Shown here: positions 20,948 to 28,480 of the stretch, one piece after another
Layout: each line of letters begins with the position of its first letter
Numbering within the stretch: position 1 is the stretch's first letter
NCBI GenBank assembly: GCA_913774845.1
Contig: CAJYJO010000014.1
Location: 62,001-126,000, forward strand
Direction of reading: 5' to 3'
Length of the DNA stretch: 64,000 bases
Source: an uncultured Microbacterium sp.
GTDB taxonomy: Bacteria > Actinomycetota > Actinomycetes > Actinomycetales > Microbacteriaceae
Program-made: the position numbers and the translations under genes
Notes under the pieces: generated by a model
Told to the model about the DNA's origin: nothing
Seen by the model: the letters and a program-made list of their open reading frames with translations, nothing else
Database searches by the model: none

Positions 20948-21973
20948 ATGGAACAGCTCAAAGTCATCGGAACCGAGGATGACGTTCTCGTCGTGGCGAC
21001 TCAGGCGGGCGAACGCTTCGCCCTCGCTCTCGACGAGGTGCTGCGCGCGGAGGCGCGCCGTGCGCGTCGGGACCGCGAGGACGACGACCGGGCGCCGCGC
21101 CCCAGCCCTCGGGAGATCCAGGCGCACATTCGTGCCGGTCTGTCCGCACGCGAGGTCGCGTCGCTGCTGAACGCGCGCGTGGAGGACGTGGAGCGCTTCG
21201 AGCGCCCCGTCCTGGCCGAGCGCGAGCACATCGTCGACCAGGCCCTGGCCGTGCCCGTCCTGCTCGGCGGCACGCTCGAGCACGACGCCCCCATCACCTT
21301 CGGCGCCGCCGTGCGCGCCAAGCTCGGCGAGGCGAACGCCTCCGCGGAGCGCTGGACGAGCTGGAAAGAGAGCTCGGGCTGGATGATCAAGCTCGAGTTC
21401 ACCGCGAACGGGATCGAGCATGACGCGCGATGGGGCTTCGACCCGCGTCGCAGCAGCCTCTCCCCGCAGAACGCCGACGCGATCCAGCTGTCGCGGCAGG
21501 GTTCTCTTCCCGAGGGCCTCATCCCGCGTCTGCGCGCCCTCGACAACGTGCAGAAAGACGACTCGCGCTTCGACAGCGGCGCCTTCGGGCCCCGTCGCAT
21601 CGACATCGACGACGAACCCGGGGTCGAGGCCACGGGCCCGGTGGCCGCGGCCGTCCAGGCCGCCGCGATCAAGCGCGCACCCGACGCTCCCGTGACTTCC
21701 GCCGAGACGGCCGACCTCCTCGAGGCGCTCCGTCGGCGCCGCGGGCAGCGCGAGCCGCTGCCCGGAGCGACTGAGGTCGAGCCCGAGCCGCGCCCCGCCG
21801 GTCCCCCCGTGGCGCTGTTCGATGCGGCCGAGCCGGCTCCCGTCGACGAGACGCCCGAGCCGCGAAACGAGAACGAGCGCGGACCGGCCGACCCCGGGCG
21901 TCGCACCAAGGGCCGCCCGTCGATGCCGTCGTGGGACGAGATCGTGTTCGGGGCGCGCTCGGACGAGAGCTGA
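20948..21973 (+). CDS. sepH: Septation protein SepH
   Basis: 341 residues from the ATG at 20948, with GGAGGGG nine bases upstream. The N-terminal DUF3071 domain (about 1-170) includes SPREIQAHIRAGLSAREVASLL, a helix-turn-helix-like segment, and GWMIKLEFTANGIEHDARWGFD. The C-terminal half is disordered and ends with the conserved SMPSWDEIVFGARSDE. In Streptomyces, SepH binds FtsZ and promotes its assembly at division. A hairpin terminator starts immediately after the stop. Confidence 0.9.
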   Translation: MEQLKVIGTEDDVLVVATQAGERFALALDEVLRAEARRARRDREDDDRAPRPSPREIQAHIRAGLSAREVASLLNARVEDVERFERPVLAEREHIVDQALAVPVLLGGTLEHDAPITFGAAVRAKLGEANASAERWTSWKESSGWMIKLEFTANGIEHDARWGFDPRRSSLSPQNADAIQLSRQGSLPEGLIPRLRALDNVQKDDSRFDSGAFGPRRIDIDDEPGVEATGPVAAAVQAAAIKRAPDAPVTSAETADLLEALRRRRGQREPLPGATEVEPEPRPAGPPVALFDAAEPAPVDETPEPRNENERGPADPGRRTKGRPSMPSWDEIVFGARSDES

Positions 21974-22001
21974 GCTCGCGCGACGGGGCCGTCGCGCGAG
22001 C
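21974..22001 (+). terminator. Terminator directly after sepH
   Basis: A perfect 11-base GC-rich stem (21974-21984 with 21991-22001) and 6-base loop, starting one base after the stop codon. Confidence 0.7.
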
Positions 22002-22058
22002 TTCACCCTCGGGTCTAGGGTGAGCGTTGTTCACAGCAATCACTCAGAAAGGCTCGCC

Positions 22059-22610
22059 ATGTCGTCTTCGTCCACGACGAATCCCGCGATCACCGCCGTG
22101 CGCACCGCCCTCGGTGTGAGCGGAGCCCTCTCCCTCGTCATCGGCCTGCTCATCCTCATCTGGCCCGGCCGCACCGCCGAGGTCGCCGTCGGCATCATCG
22201 CGGTCTACGTGATCATCGCCGGCCTGGTGAACATCGGGATCGGTGTCTTCTGGCGCTCCGGCTGGGCGCGCATCGGACACCTGGTGCTGGGCGTGCTCTT
22301 CATCATCGCCGGCGTGTTCTCGTTCGCGAACCTCTCGGCCACCACGGCGTGGTTCGGCGTGTTCATCGGCACGCTCGTCGGCATCCTGTGGATCGTCGAG
22401 GGCGTCGTCTCGCTCACCACCGCCGGTCACGCCTCCAAGGCCCGCGCCTGGACGATCTTCTTCGCGATCGTCAGCATCGTCGCGGGCGTCGTCCTGCTCT
22501 TCTCGCCGCTGCTGGGCGCCGTGACGCTGTTCCTCCTCATCGGCATCTCGCTGATCGTCCTCGGCATCTTTCAGATCGTCCGCGCGATCCAGTTCGGCAG
22601 AGCCGTGTGA
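22059..22610 (+). CDS. HdeD-type small membrane protein (DUF308)
   Basis: 183 residues with six hydrophobic helices in three pairs, the pattern of HdeD/DUF308 proteins. The ATG at 22059 has AGAAAGG seven bases upstream, and a TAGGGT -10-like element lies at 22016-22021. In Escherichia coli HdeD is a stress membrane protein linked to acid resistance. In actinobacteria the function is unproven. It is monocistronic, bounded by hairpins on both sides. Confidence 0.85.
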   Translation: MSSSSTTNPAITAVRTALGVSGALSLVIGLLILIWPGRTAEVAVGIIAVYVIIAGLVNIGIGVFWRSGWARIGHLVLGVLFIIAGVFSFANLSATTAWFGVFIGTLVGILWIVEGVVSLTTAGHASKARAWTIFFAIVSIVAGVVLLFSPLLGAVTLFLLIGISLIVLGIFQIVRAIQFGRAV

Positions 22611-22617
22611 CCGCGAC

Positions 22618-22657
22618 GACGAGGGGCACGGATGCCATGGCATCCGGGCCCCTCGTC
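22618..22657. terminator. Bidirectional terminator
   Basis: A 10-base stem plus a further 7-base stem (22618-22627/22648-22657 and 22629-22635/22640-22646) with a CATG loop, between convergent genes. Confidence 0.8.
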
Positions 22658-22659
22658 CG

Positions 22660-24630
22660 TCACCGCGCCGGCAGGTGGCGACTCCACCAGTCGAGCACCG
22701 CGTCGAAGCGCTGCACCCGGTGCTGCGGTCGACCCGCCCGCGTGAGCTCGTGATCCTCGCCGGGGAAGACGAGCATCTCGGCCTCGACGCCGTTGGTCCG
22801 CAGCGCCGCGTAGTAGCGCGTGGCCTGATCGAGCGGGCAGCGGTGGTCCAGCTCCGAAAGCAGCACGAGCGTCGGGGTCTGGACCTGGTCGACGACGGCC
22901 ATCGGGCTCTGGGCCGCGACGAGCAGCGGGTCGGTGCCCACGTACTCCTGGCCGAAGAACGAGCCGATGTCGCTCGACCCGGGGAAGGCCGCGGGATCGA
23001 GGAAGCCGCGCTCGACGATCGCACCCGCGAAGCGATGATCGTGCGCGATGACCCAGGCGGTCATGTACCCGCCGTACGAGCCGCCCATGATCCCCACCCG
23101 GTCGCCGTCGAGCCGCGCGTCGGTGGCGATGACGCCGTCGAAGAAGTCCATGACGTCGAAGAAGTCGAGGGTCCCCATGCGGCGGCGGATCGACCGCCCG
23201 TGGGCACGCCCGTATCCGGCGCTTCCCCGCGGGTTGCTGTAGACCACGGCGTACCCGGCCTCGACGAGCACCTGTGTCTCGTCGAACAGGTGCACGCCGT
23301 ACGAGGCGTAGGGCCCGCCGTGGATCTGCAGGACGACGGGGAACGGTCCCTCGCCCGCGGGCGTCGCGACCCAGCCGTGCACGGGGTATCCGTCGCGGCC
23401 GGTGATCTCGTGCTCGACCGGCACGACGATGCCCGCTGCGCGGGCGGCGGCTCCGGAGGCGGTGAGGGCCCGCGCCTCGGAACCCTCGACGACGACGAGC
23501 TCGCCGAAGGACTCGGGAGACGACACGGATGCCACGACCCGGCCGTTCGCGACCGCGTGGCCCGCGACCTCGAGGTCGCCGCCGAGCACCTCGTCGATCC
23601 GCCCGTCGCGCGACACGCGCAGCAGTCGGAGTCGTCCGCGGGTGCGATCCTGCACGAGCACGTCGTCGCCGTCGAACGACAGGTGGCTCCCGACCTCGCC
23701 GAGGTCGATCGTCTCGGGATCGGTGAGCAGTCGGGGCCCGTCGGCGCCGAGCGCGAAGAGCGCGACGCCCGGAGCGACGAAGTCGGTGCCCTCGTCGCCC
23801 ACGTCGTTCGCGAGCACGAAGACGACACCGTCGGGCGCGACCTCGACCGCCGCCACGGAGAGGTTCTCGGCCGTGCCGAGCACCTCGCGCCGGTCACCGC
23901 TGTCGACGGCGACCGCGACGACGCGGTCGCGCAGATCGCGGCGGGCGGACTCGATCACATCGGGCACGCTCAGCAGTTCGGCGCCGTCGCTCGTCCAGGC
24001 CACACCGTTCCAGCTCGTCTCGCCGTGGGTCAGCTGCACGGCGGACGCCGGCACGACCCGCTTCTCGGGGGCATCGAGGGCCGGAGCGGGCTCGTAGAAC
24101 GGCTCGGCGTCGACGGCCGGCGCGTCGACGACGAACACGTGCGCGGGACGATCGAGGTAGCCGAGCCCGTTCGCGTGCCACCGGATGCCGGTGATCCGGC
24201 GCGGCGGCTCGGAAGCGGCATCCCGCCCCTCCACCGTTCCGTAGCGGCCGGGCTCGGGCACGCGCGCCGTGAAGGCGAGACGCGTGCCGTCGGGCGACCA
24301 CGCGAGAGCGGTCACTCCCCCCGGCTGATCGGTGACCTGCACCGGCTCGCCGCCGTGCGCGGCGACGACGAACACCTGAGCGCGGCCCTTCGTGTCGTCG
24401 CGCAGGAACGCGACGGTGCTGTCGTCGGGAGACAGTCGCGGAGAGCGATCGGCGGTTCCGCGCGTGATGCGCCGCGGCGACCCGGCGGGGAGCTCGACCC
24501 GCCACAGTTGACCGACGGCGCGGTCGGCGGCGAGATCGGGGCGCGCGGTCGCGAAGATCGCGAACGCGCCCGTGGCGGCGATCGTGGGCCGCCCGACCCC
24601 GATCAGCGTCTGGATGTCGGTCGGCCGCAT
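22660..24630 (-). CDS. S9 family prolyl oligopeptidase-like serine peptidase
   Basis: 656 residues. The ATG at 24630 has GGAGG nine bases upstream; the GTG at 24636 overlaps the SDR stop (GTGA) but has the site only three bases away. The first ~400 residues form a beta-propeller of WD/TolB-like blades (SPDGTRLAFTARVP, SPDDSTVAFLRDD). The C-terminal alpha/beta hydrolase domain has the nucleophile serine in GIMGGSYGGYM and the histidine in FPGEDHELTRAGRP. It probably acts in the cytosol on oligopeptides or acylated peptides; no signal peptide is seen. Confidence 0.9.
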   Translation of the reverse strand: MRPTDIQTLIGVGRPTIAATGAFAIFATARPDLAADRAVGQLWRVELPAGSPRRITRGTADRSPRLSPDDSTVAFLRDDTKGRAQVFVVAAHGGEPVQVTDQPGGVTALAWSPDGTRLAFTARVPEPGRYGTVEGRDAASEPPRRITGIRWHANGLGYLDRPAHVFVVDAPAVDAEPFYEPAPALDAPEKRVVPASAVQLTHGETSWNGVAWTSDGAELLSVPDVIESARRDLRDRVVAVAVDSGDRREVLGTAENLSVAAVEVAPDGVVFVLANDVGDEGTDFVAPGVALFALGADGPRLLTDPETIDLGEVGSHLSFDGDDVLVQDRTRGRLRLLRVSRDGRIDEVLGGDLEVAGHAVANGRVVASVSSPESFGELVVVEGSEARALTASGAAARAAGIVVPVEHEITGRDGYPVHGWVATPAGEGPFPVVLQIHGGPYASYGVHLFDETQVLVEAGYAVVYSNPRGSAGYGRAHGRSIRRRMGTLDFFDVMDFFDGVIATDARLDGDRVGIMGGSYGGYMTAWVIAHDHRFAGAIVERGFLDPAAFPGSSDIGSFFGQEYVGTDPLLVAAQSPMAVVDQVQTPTLVLLSELDHRCPLDQATRYYAALRTNGVEAEMLVFPGEDHELTRAGRPQHRVQRFDAVLDWWSRHLPAR

Positions 24631-24632
24631 GA

Positions 24633-25397
24633 TCACTCGCCTCCGAACGAACCCGTGTCTCCGACGAGGCGGGTGTTGTCGGCGGGGACCGGGTCGACCG
24701 CCGCGCGGGCGACCTCTGCGGCGAACTCCGAGACGTTGTAGAGCTTGCCGGCGTCTTCGCGGCGGGCCGAGATGGCGCCGGGGTTCGCCCGCTCCAGGAG
24801 GGTGGCCGTGATGGTGCCCTCGATCATGTCGCCCGAGACGACCGTGAAACCGATGCCGCGCTCCTCGAGGGCCGGGATCTTCTCGCGCAGCGCGTCTTCG
24901 CCGGCGCGCTTGGACAGGGCGACCGGCTCGTACTCGGGCATGGTCGGGGTGGTCCGGATGAAGTGCGCCTGGTGGCTGGTGACGAAGACCACGCGCGCAT
25001 CGTCTTTCAGCAGCGGCAGGGCCGTCTCGAGGACGTTCACCTGCGCGTCGCGGTTGAGCACGAGCGCGTAGTCCTCGGCCATGCCCGACTCCATGCCGCC
25101 CGAGGCGTTGAGCACGAGGATGTCGAGACCGCCGAACGTGCGCTCGACCTCGCCGAACATCGCCGTGACCGACTCGGGATCGGTGAGATCCGCCCCGACG
25201 ACGAGGGCCTCGACGCCGAGCTCGCGCAGCTGCGCGGCGAGCTTCTCGGCGCGGGGCGCCTTGTTGCGGAAGTTGATGACGACGTTCGCGCCGGCCTCGG
25301 CGAAGTAACGGACGGTGTCGGCACCGATTCCGCGCGACGAACCGGTGACGAGAGCGGTCTTGCCGCTCAGGGAGCCGGACGGGAGGGTCTGGGACAC
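24633..25397 (-). CDS. Short-chain dehydrogenase/reductase-like protein lacking the YxxxK tyrosine
   Basis: 254 residues from the GTG at 25397, with AGGAG upstream. The Rossmann start TGSSRGIGADTVRYF and the structural NASGG are present. Where SDRs carry YxxxK, this protein reads EYEPVALSKRAGE: the lysine is there but the residue four before it is valine, and the only tyrosine is seven before it. Catalysis by the standard mechanism is therefore doubtful, or the tyrosine is displaced. It is coupled to the S9 peptidase gene downstream. Confidence 0.85.
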   Translation of the reverse strand: MSQTLPSGSLSGKTALVTGSSRGIGADTVRYFAEAGANVVINFRNKAPRAEKLAAQLRELGVEALVVGADLTDPESVTAMFGEVERTFGGLDILVLNASGGMESGMAEDYALVLNRDAQVNVLETALPLLKDDARVVFVTSHQAHFIRTTPTMPEYEPVALSKRAGEDALREKIPALEERGIGFTVVSGDMIEGTITATLLERANPGAISARREDAGKLYNVSEFAAEVARAAVDPVPADNTRLVGDTGSFGGE

Positions 25398-25536
25398 GGG
25401 AGTTCTCCTGACGAGATCGAAACGGGGGGCGCCGCGGCGCACGCGAACCAGCCTACCGATGGGGTCCGTCCCGGCCCCGCCCCGCGCGGAGGAGACGGTG
25501 ACCGCGCGTGCTACGTTCACGAGCGGAGGCCCGACC

Positions 25537-26349
25537 ATGAACGCAACGCCCGCAACGCGGCATCCGTACCTCTCCGGGCCCGCTCCGCGCGTGCTCGCGC
25601 ACCGCGGGCTGGTGACCCCGGAGGCCGCCGCCCACGGCGTCGCCGAGAACTCCTTCGCCGCGGTCGCCGCAGCGCACGCCGCGGGTGCGGTCTACGTCGA
25701 GTCCGACTGCCACCTCACCGCCGATGGCGAGGTCGTGCTGTTCCACGACGACGATCTGCAACGCGTCGCCGACGACCCGCGCAGGATCGCCGACGTGCGC
25801 CTGCACGAACTGGAGGAGCTGATGTCGGAGCGCGGAGGTCTCGTCACCCTGGCCCAGGCGCTCGATGCCTTCCCCGACGTGCGTTTCAATCTCGACGTCA
25901 AGGCGGCGGCCGCGGCAGAGGGTGTGGGACGCCTCGTCGCCCCGCACGCCGAGCGAGTCCTGGTCACCAGCTTCTCGGACGAACGACGCCGGGTCGCCCT
26001 GGGCGCCGCGCGAGCGGCCGGAGCAGTCCCCTCCCCGGCCACGTCCCCGGGATCCGGGACCGTGGCGCGGCTCCTCGCCGCGCGCGCCCTGCGGCAGAGT
26101 CGCCGGGTCGCCGCGCTGCTGGACGGCCTCGACGCCCTGCAGGTCCCGGAACGTCAGGGCCCGATCCGCGTGGTGACCGCGGGGCTCATCCGCGATGCGC
26201 ACGCCGCCGGCGTCGAGGTCCACGTGTGGACCGTCAACGCCGTCGAGGACATGGATCGACTGCTCGATCTGGGCGTCGACGGCCTCGTCACCGACCGCAG
26301 CGACCTCGCTCTCACCCGGGTGAACAGACGGGGAACGACAGCTGTCTGA
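25537..26349 (+). CDS. Glycerophosphodiester phosphodiesterase
   Basis: 270 residues from the ATG at 25537, with GGAGG seven bases upstream. The GDPD-type TIM barrel starts with VLAHRGL and continues AENSFAAVAAAHAAGA, VESDCHLTADGEVVLFHDDDL (the conserved E-x-D and HD metal/catalytic residues) and ends with VHVWTVNAVEDMDRLLDLGVDGLVTD. It releases glycerol-3-phosphate from deacylated phospholipids. No signal peptide is visible, so it is cytosolic. Confidence 0.92.
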   Translation: MNATPATRHPYLSGPAPRVLAHRGLVTPEAAAHGVAENSFAAVAAAHAAGAVYVESDCHLTADGEVVLFHDDDLQRVADDPRRIADVRLHELEELMSERGGLVTLAQALDAFPDVRFNLDVKAAAAAEGVGRLVAPHAERVLVTSFSDERRRVALGAARAAGAVPSPATSPGSGTVARLLAARALRQSRRVAALLDGLDALQVPERQGPIRVVTAGLIRDAHAAGVEVHVWTVNAVEDMDRLLDLGVDGLVTDRSDLALTRVNRRGTTAV

Positions 26350-26411
26350 GCATCCTCTGTGAAAGGCGCCGAGACGCGCGGAGTTCGAATAGAGCGCACA
26401 GGTCGGAGCGT

Positions 26412-26417
26412 TATACA
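26412..26417 (+). promoter_or_regulatory. Candidate -10 element for rbpA
   Basis: TATACA lies 25 bases upstream of the rbpA ATG in the short GDPD-rbpA gap. No convincing -35 is seen at normal spacing. Confidence 0.35.
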
Positions 26418-26442
26418 TGGTGACCGACGAGAGGACCACACA

Positions 26443-26814
26443 ATGGCAGACCGCAGTCTCCGCGGCATCCGACTCGGCGCCCAGAGCCTCCAGAGCGAAG
26501 ACGGCGTCGTGTTCCACGACCGTGCACAGCACACCTACACCTGCAGCACCTGCGGACGCGACACCGTCCTGACCTTCGCCGCCGACGCGGAGGTCCCCGA
26601 CGCCTGGGAGTGCCGTACCTGCGGCGCAGAGGCACTGCTCCGTATCGGCGACGGCACCGCGACCGTCGACCACAGTGCCGACAAGGCCGCGCGCACCCAC
26701 TGGGACATGCTGCTCGAGCGCCGCACCATCCCCGAACTCGAGGAGCTGCTCGAGGAGCGCCTCGCTTTCGTCCGCGCCCGTCGTGGCGCCGGCGGCGAGA
26801 AGCTCAGCGCCTGA
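26443..26814 (+). CDS. rbpA: RNA polymerase-binding protein RbpA
   Basis: 123 residues. RbpA is an actinobacterial general transcription factor that binds RNA polymerase and the principal sigma factor and stabilises the open complex. The N-terminal tail (MADRSLRGIRLGAQSLQSE), two CxxC pairs (C34/C37 and C57/C60), the basic linker and the C-terminal sigma-interacting domain (RTHWDMLLERRTIPELEELLEERL) are all present. A strong terminator follows. Confidence 0.96.
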   Translation: MADRSLRGIRLGAQSLQSEDGVVFHDRAQHTYTCSTCGRDTVLTFAADAEVPDAWECRTCGAEALLRIGDGTATVDHSADKAARTHWDMLLERRTIPELEELLEERLAFVRARRGAGGEKLSA

Positions 26815-26824
26815 CGCCCCCCTC

Positions 26825-26870
26825 ACGACGAAGACGCCGGTCCCCGCACGGGGGCCGGCGTCTTCGTCGT
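26825..26870. terminator. Strong bidirectional terminator after rbpA
   Basis: A perfect 16-base stem (26825-26840 with 26855-26870) plus a CCCC/GGGG inner pairing. It lies between the convergent rbpA and lnt genes. Confidence 0.85.
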
Positions 26871-26914
26871 CGCCGCCCGTTGCGGGCGATCCGGCGTCCG
26901 CGCCCGAGCGCCGG

Positions 26915-28480
26915 TCAGCGCGAGCCCGCTGCTCGCCGCGAACGGACCGCCGCGACGAGACCCGCCGCGAGCAGCCCGACGACGCTCCCCCAGCCGAGCA
27001 CGATCTTCACCGCCGGTCCGATGAGCACCGCAGGGGTGAGTCCCGACCGCAGCGGCACGTCGGTCAGCATATGCCCGGCCGTGTCGATCGGCAGCTCGTC
27101 GAGGGTCGACCCGTCCGGGGCGATGACCTGACTGGTTCCGACGGTCGACAGGTTCACCACGCTGCGGCCGGTCTCGATGGCCCGCATCCGCGCGAAGGCG
27201 AGCTGCTGGAGGTTCTCGTCGGTCCCTCGGAAGTCGGCATTGTTCGTCTGGAACATGTACACCTCGGCGCCGTCGTCGGCACCGTCCCACACCACGTCGT
27301 CGTAGATGACGTCGAAGCAGATCGCCAGGCCCACCGCGACGCCGTTCACGTCGATCACGGGAGAGGCGGTACCGGGGGTGTACTCGCGTCCGATGAGACC
27401 GATCAGGTCGGGGGCGAACGGCTCCCAGAAGGCACGATCGGGAACGTATTCGCCGAACGGGACGGGATTGCGCTTGTCGTAGGTTGATCCGACCTGTCCC
27501 TCGGCCGTCCACAACAGGGAGGAGTTGAACAGGTCCGATCCGCGCTCGGTGACCGCGGACACGAGCAACGGAGCCTGCAGTCGTCGCGAGAGCTCCGCGA
27601 GGACCGCCGAGGTCGCCCGGTTCGACGTCGGGTCGCTGTCGACCCCGCCCTCGGGCCAGAGGAGCACGTCCATCCGCTCCCCGAAGAGCGGGGCGGATGC
27701 CGCGAGCTGGGCGTCGAGCACCGCGTTGCGGGTGCGCTGGTCGAAGTAGCCCGCGGGCCCGTTGCCCTGCACGGCGCCCACGCGCATCGATCCGCTGTCG
27801 GTCGTGGGGAACTGCGGGAGGGCCAGGAGGACGACGAGCAGGACGGCGGAGGGGATGGCCGACAGTCCGCGTCGCAGATGCCCGCGACGGACGACCTCGA
27901 TGAGCATCGCGCACAGCAGGACCGTGAGGAAGGACAGCCCGGACATGCCCACCCACGACGCGACCTCGGCGAGGGGGCCGTTGACCTGCGAGACGCCGAC
28001 GCGCCCCCACGGGAAGCCCCCGTACGGCCAGGAGCCCACGACCTGCTCGCGCAGCGTCCACAACCCCGCCACCAGCGCGGGGAGAGCGAGGAGGCGTCCC
28101 CATCGGCCGGGCGCGATCCGTGGCATCCATCGGTAGGCCAGGGCGATCGGGACGGCGAACACCGCTGTCAGCAGCGCCTCCAGGGTCGCCAGCGCGATCC
28201 ACGGGACGGGGCCGAGGTAGCGGGCCGTGAACAGCAGGTTGACCGAGAAGAAGGCCGCCCCGAAGAGGAAGCCGATGAGCGCGGCCGACCAGAAGCGGCG
28301 GCCGACGAGCGTCACGAGCGCCAGCGCGACCGCCGGGAACGCCATCGGCCACCACGCGAGAGCGGGGAACGCCGTCACCAGCAGCAAGCCCGAGACCACG
28401 GCCGCAGGAGCGGCGAAGGCCAGCCGCAGCAGCGGTGCGGCCGGCGTCGGCGAACCGACGGTCGCGGACGAACGGGTCAT
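26915..28480 (-). CDS. lnt: Apolipoprotein N-acyltransferase
   Basis: 521 residues. Six or seven hydrophobic helices (about 18-220), an extracytoplasmic nitrilase-like domain (about 232-470) and a final transmembrane helix match Lnt. The catalytic triad is E277 (LLWPEGG), K336 (YDKRNPVPFGE) and C388 (AICFDVIYDD). It N-acylates the lipid-modified cysteine of lipoproteins such as the FKBP and metal-binding lipoproteins encoded in this window. Its ATG overlaps the helY stop by four bases. Confidence 0.94.
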   Translation of the reverse strand: MTRSSATVGSPTPAAPLLRLAFAAPAAVVSGLLLVTAFPALAWWPMAFPAVALALVTLVGRRFWSAALIGFLFGAAFFSVNLLFTARYLGPVPWIALATLEALLTAVFAVPIALAYRWMPRIAPGRWGRLLALPALVAGLWTLREQVVGSWPYGGFPWGRVGVSQVNGPLAEVASWVGMSGLSFLTVLLCAMLIEVVRRGHLRRGLSAIPSAVLLVVLLALPQFPTTDSGSMRVGAVQGNGPAGYFDQRTRNAVLDAQLAASAPLFGERMDVLLWPEGGVDSDPTSNRATSAVLAELSRRLQAPLLVSAVTERGSDLFNSSLLWTAEGQVGSTYDKRNPVPFGEYVPDRAFWEPFAPDLIGLIGREYTPGTASPVIDVNGVAVGLAICFDVIYDDVVWDGADDGAEVYMFQTNNADFRGTDENLQQLAFARMRAIETGRSVVNLSTVGTSQVIAPDGSTLDELPIDTAGHMLTDVPLRSGLTPAVLIGPAVKIVLGWGSVVGLLAAGLVAAVRSRRAAGSR

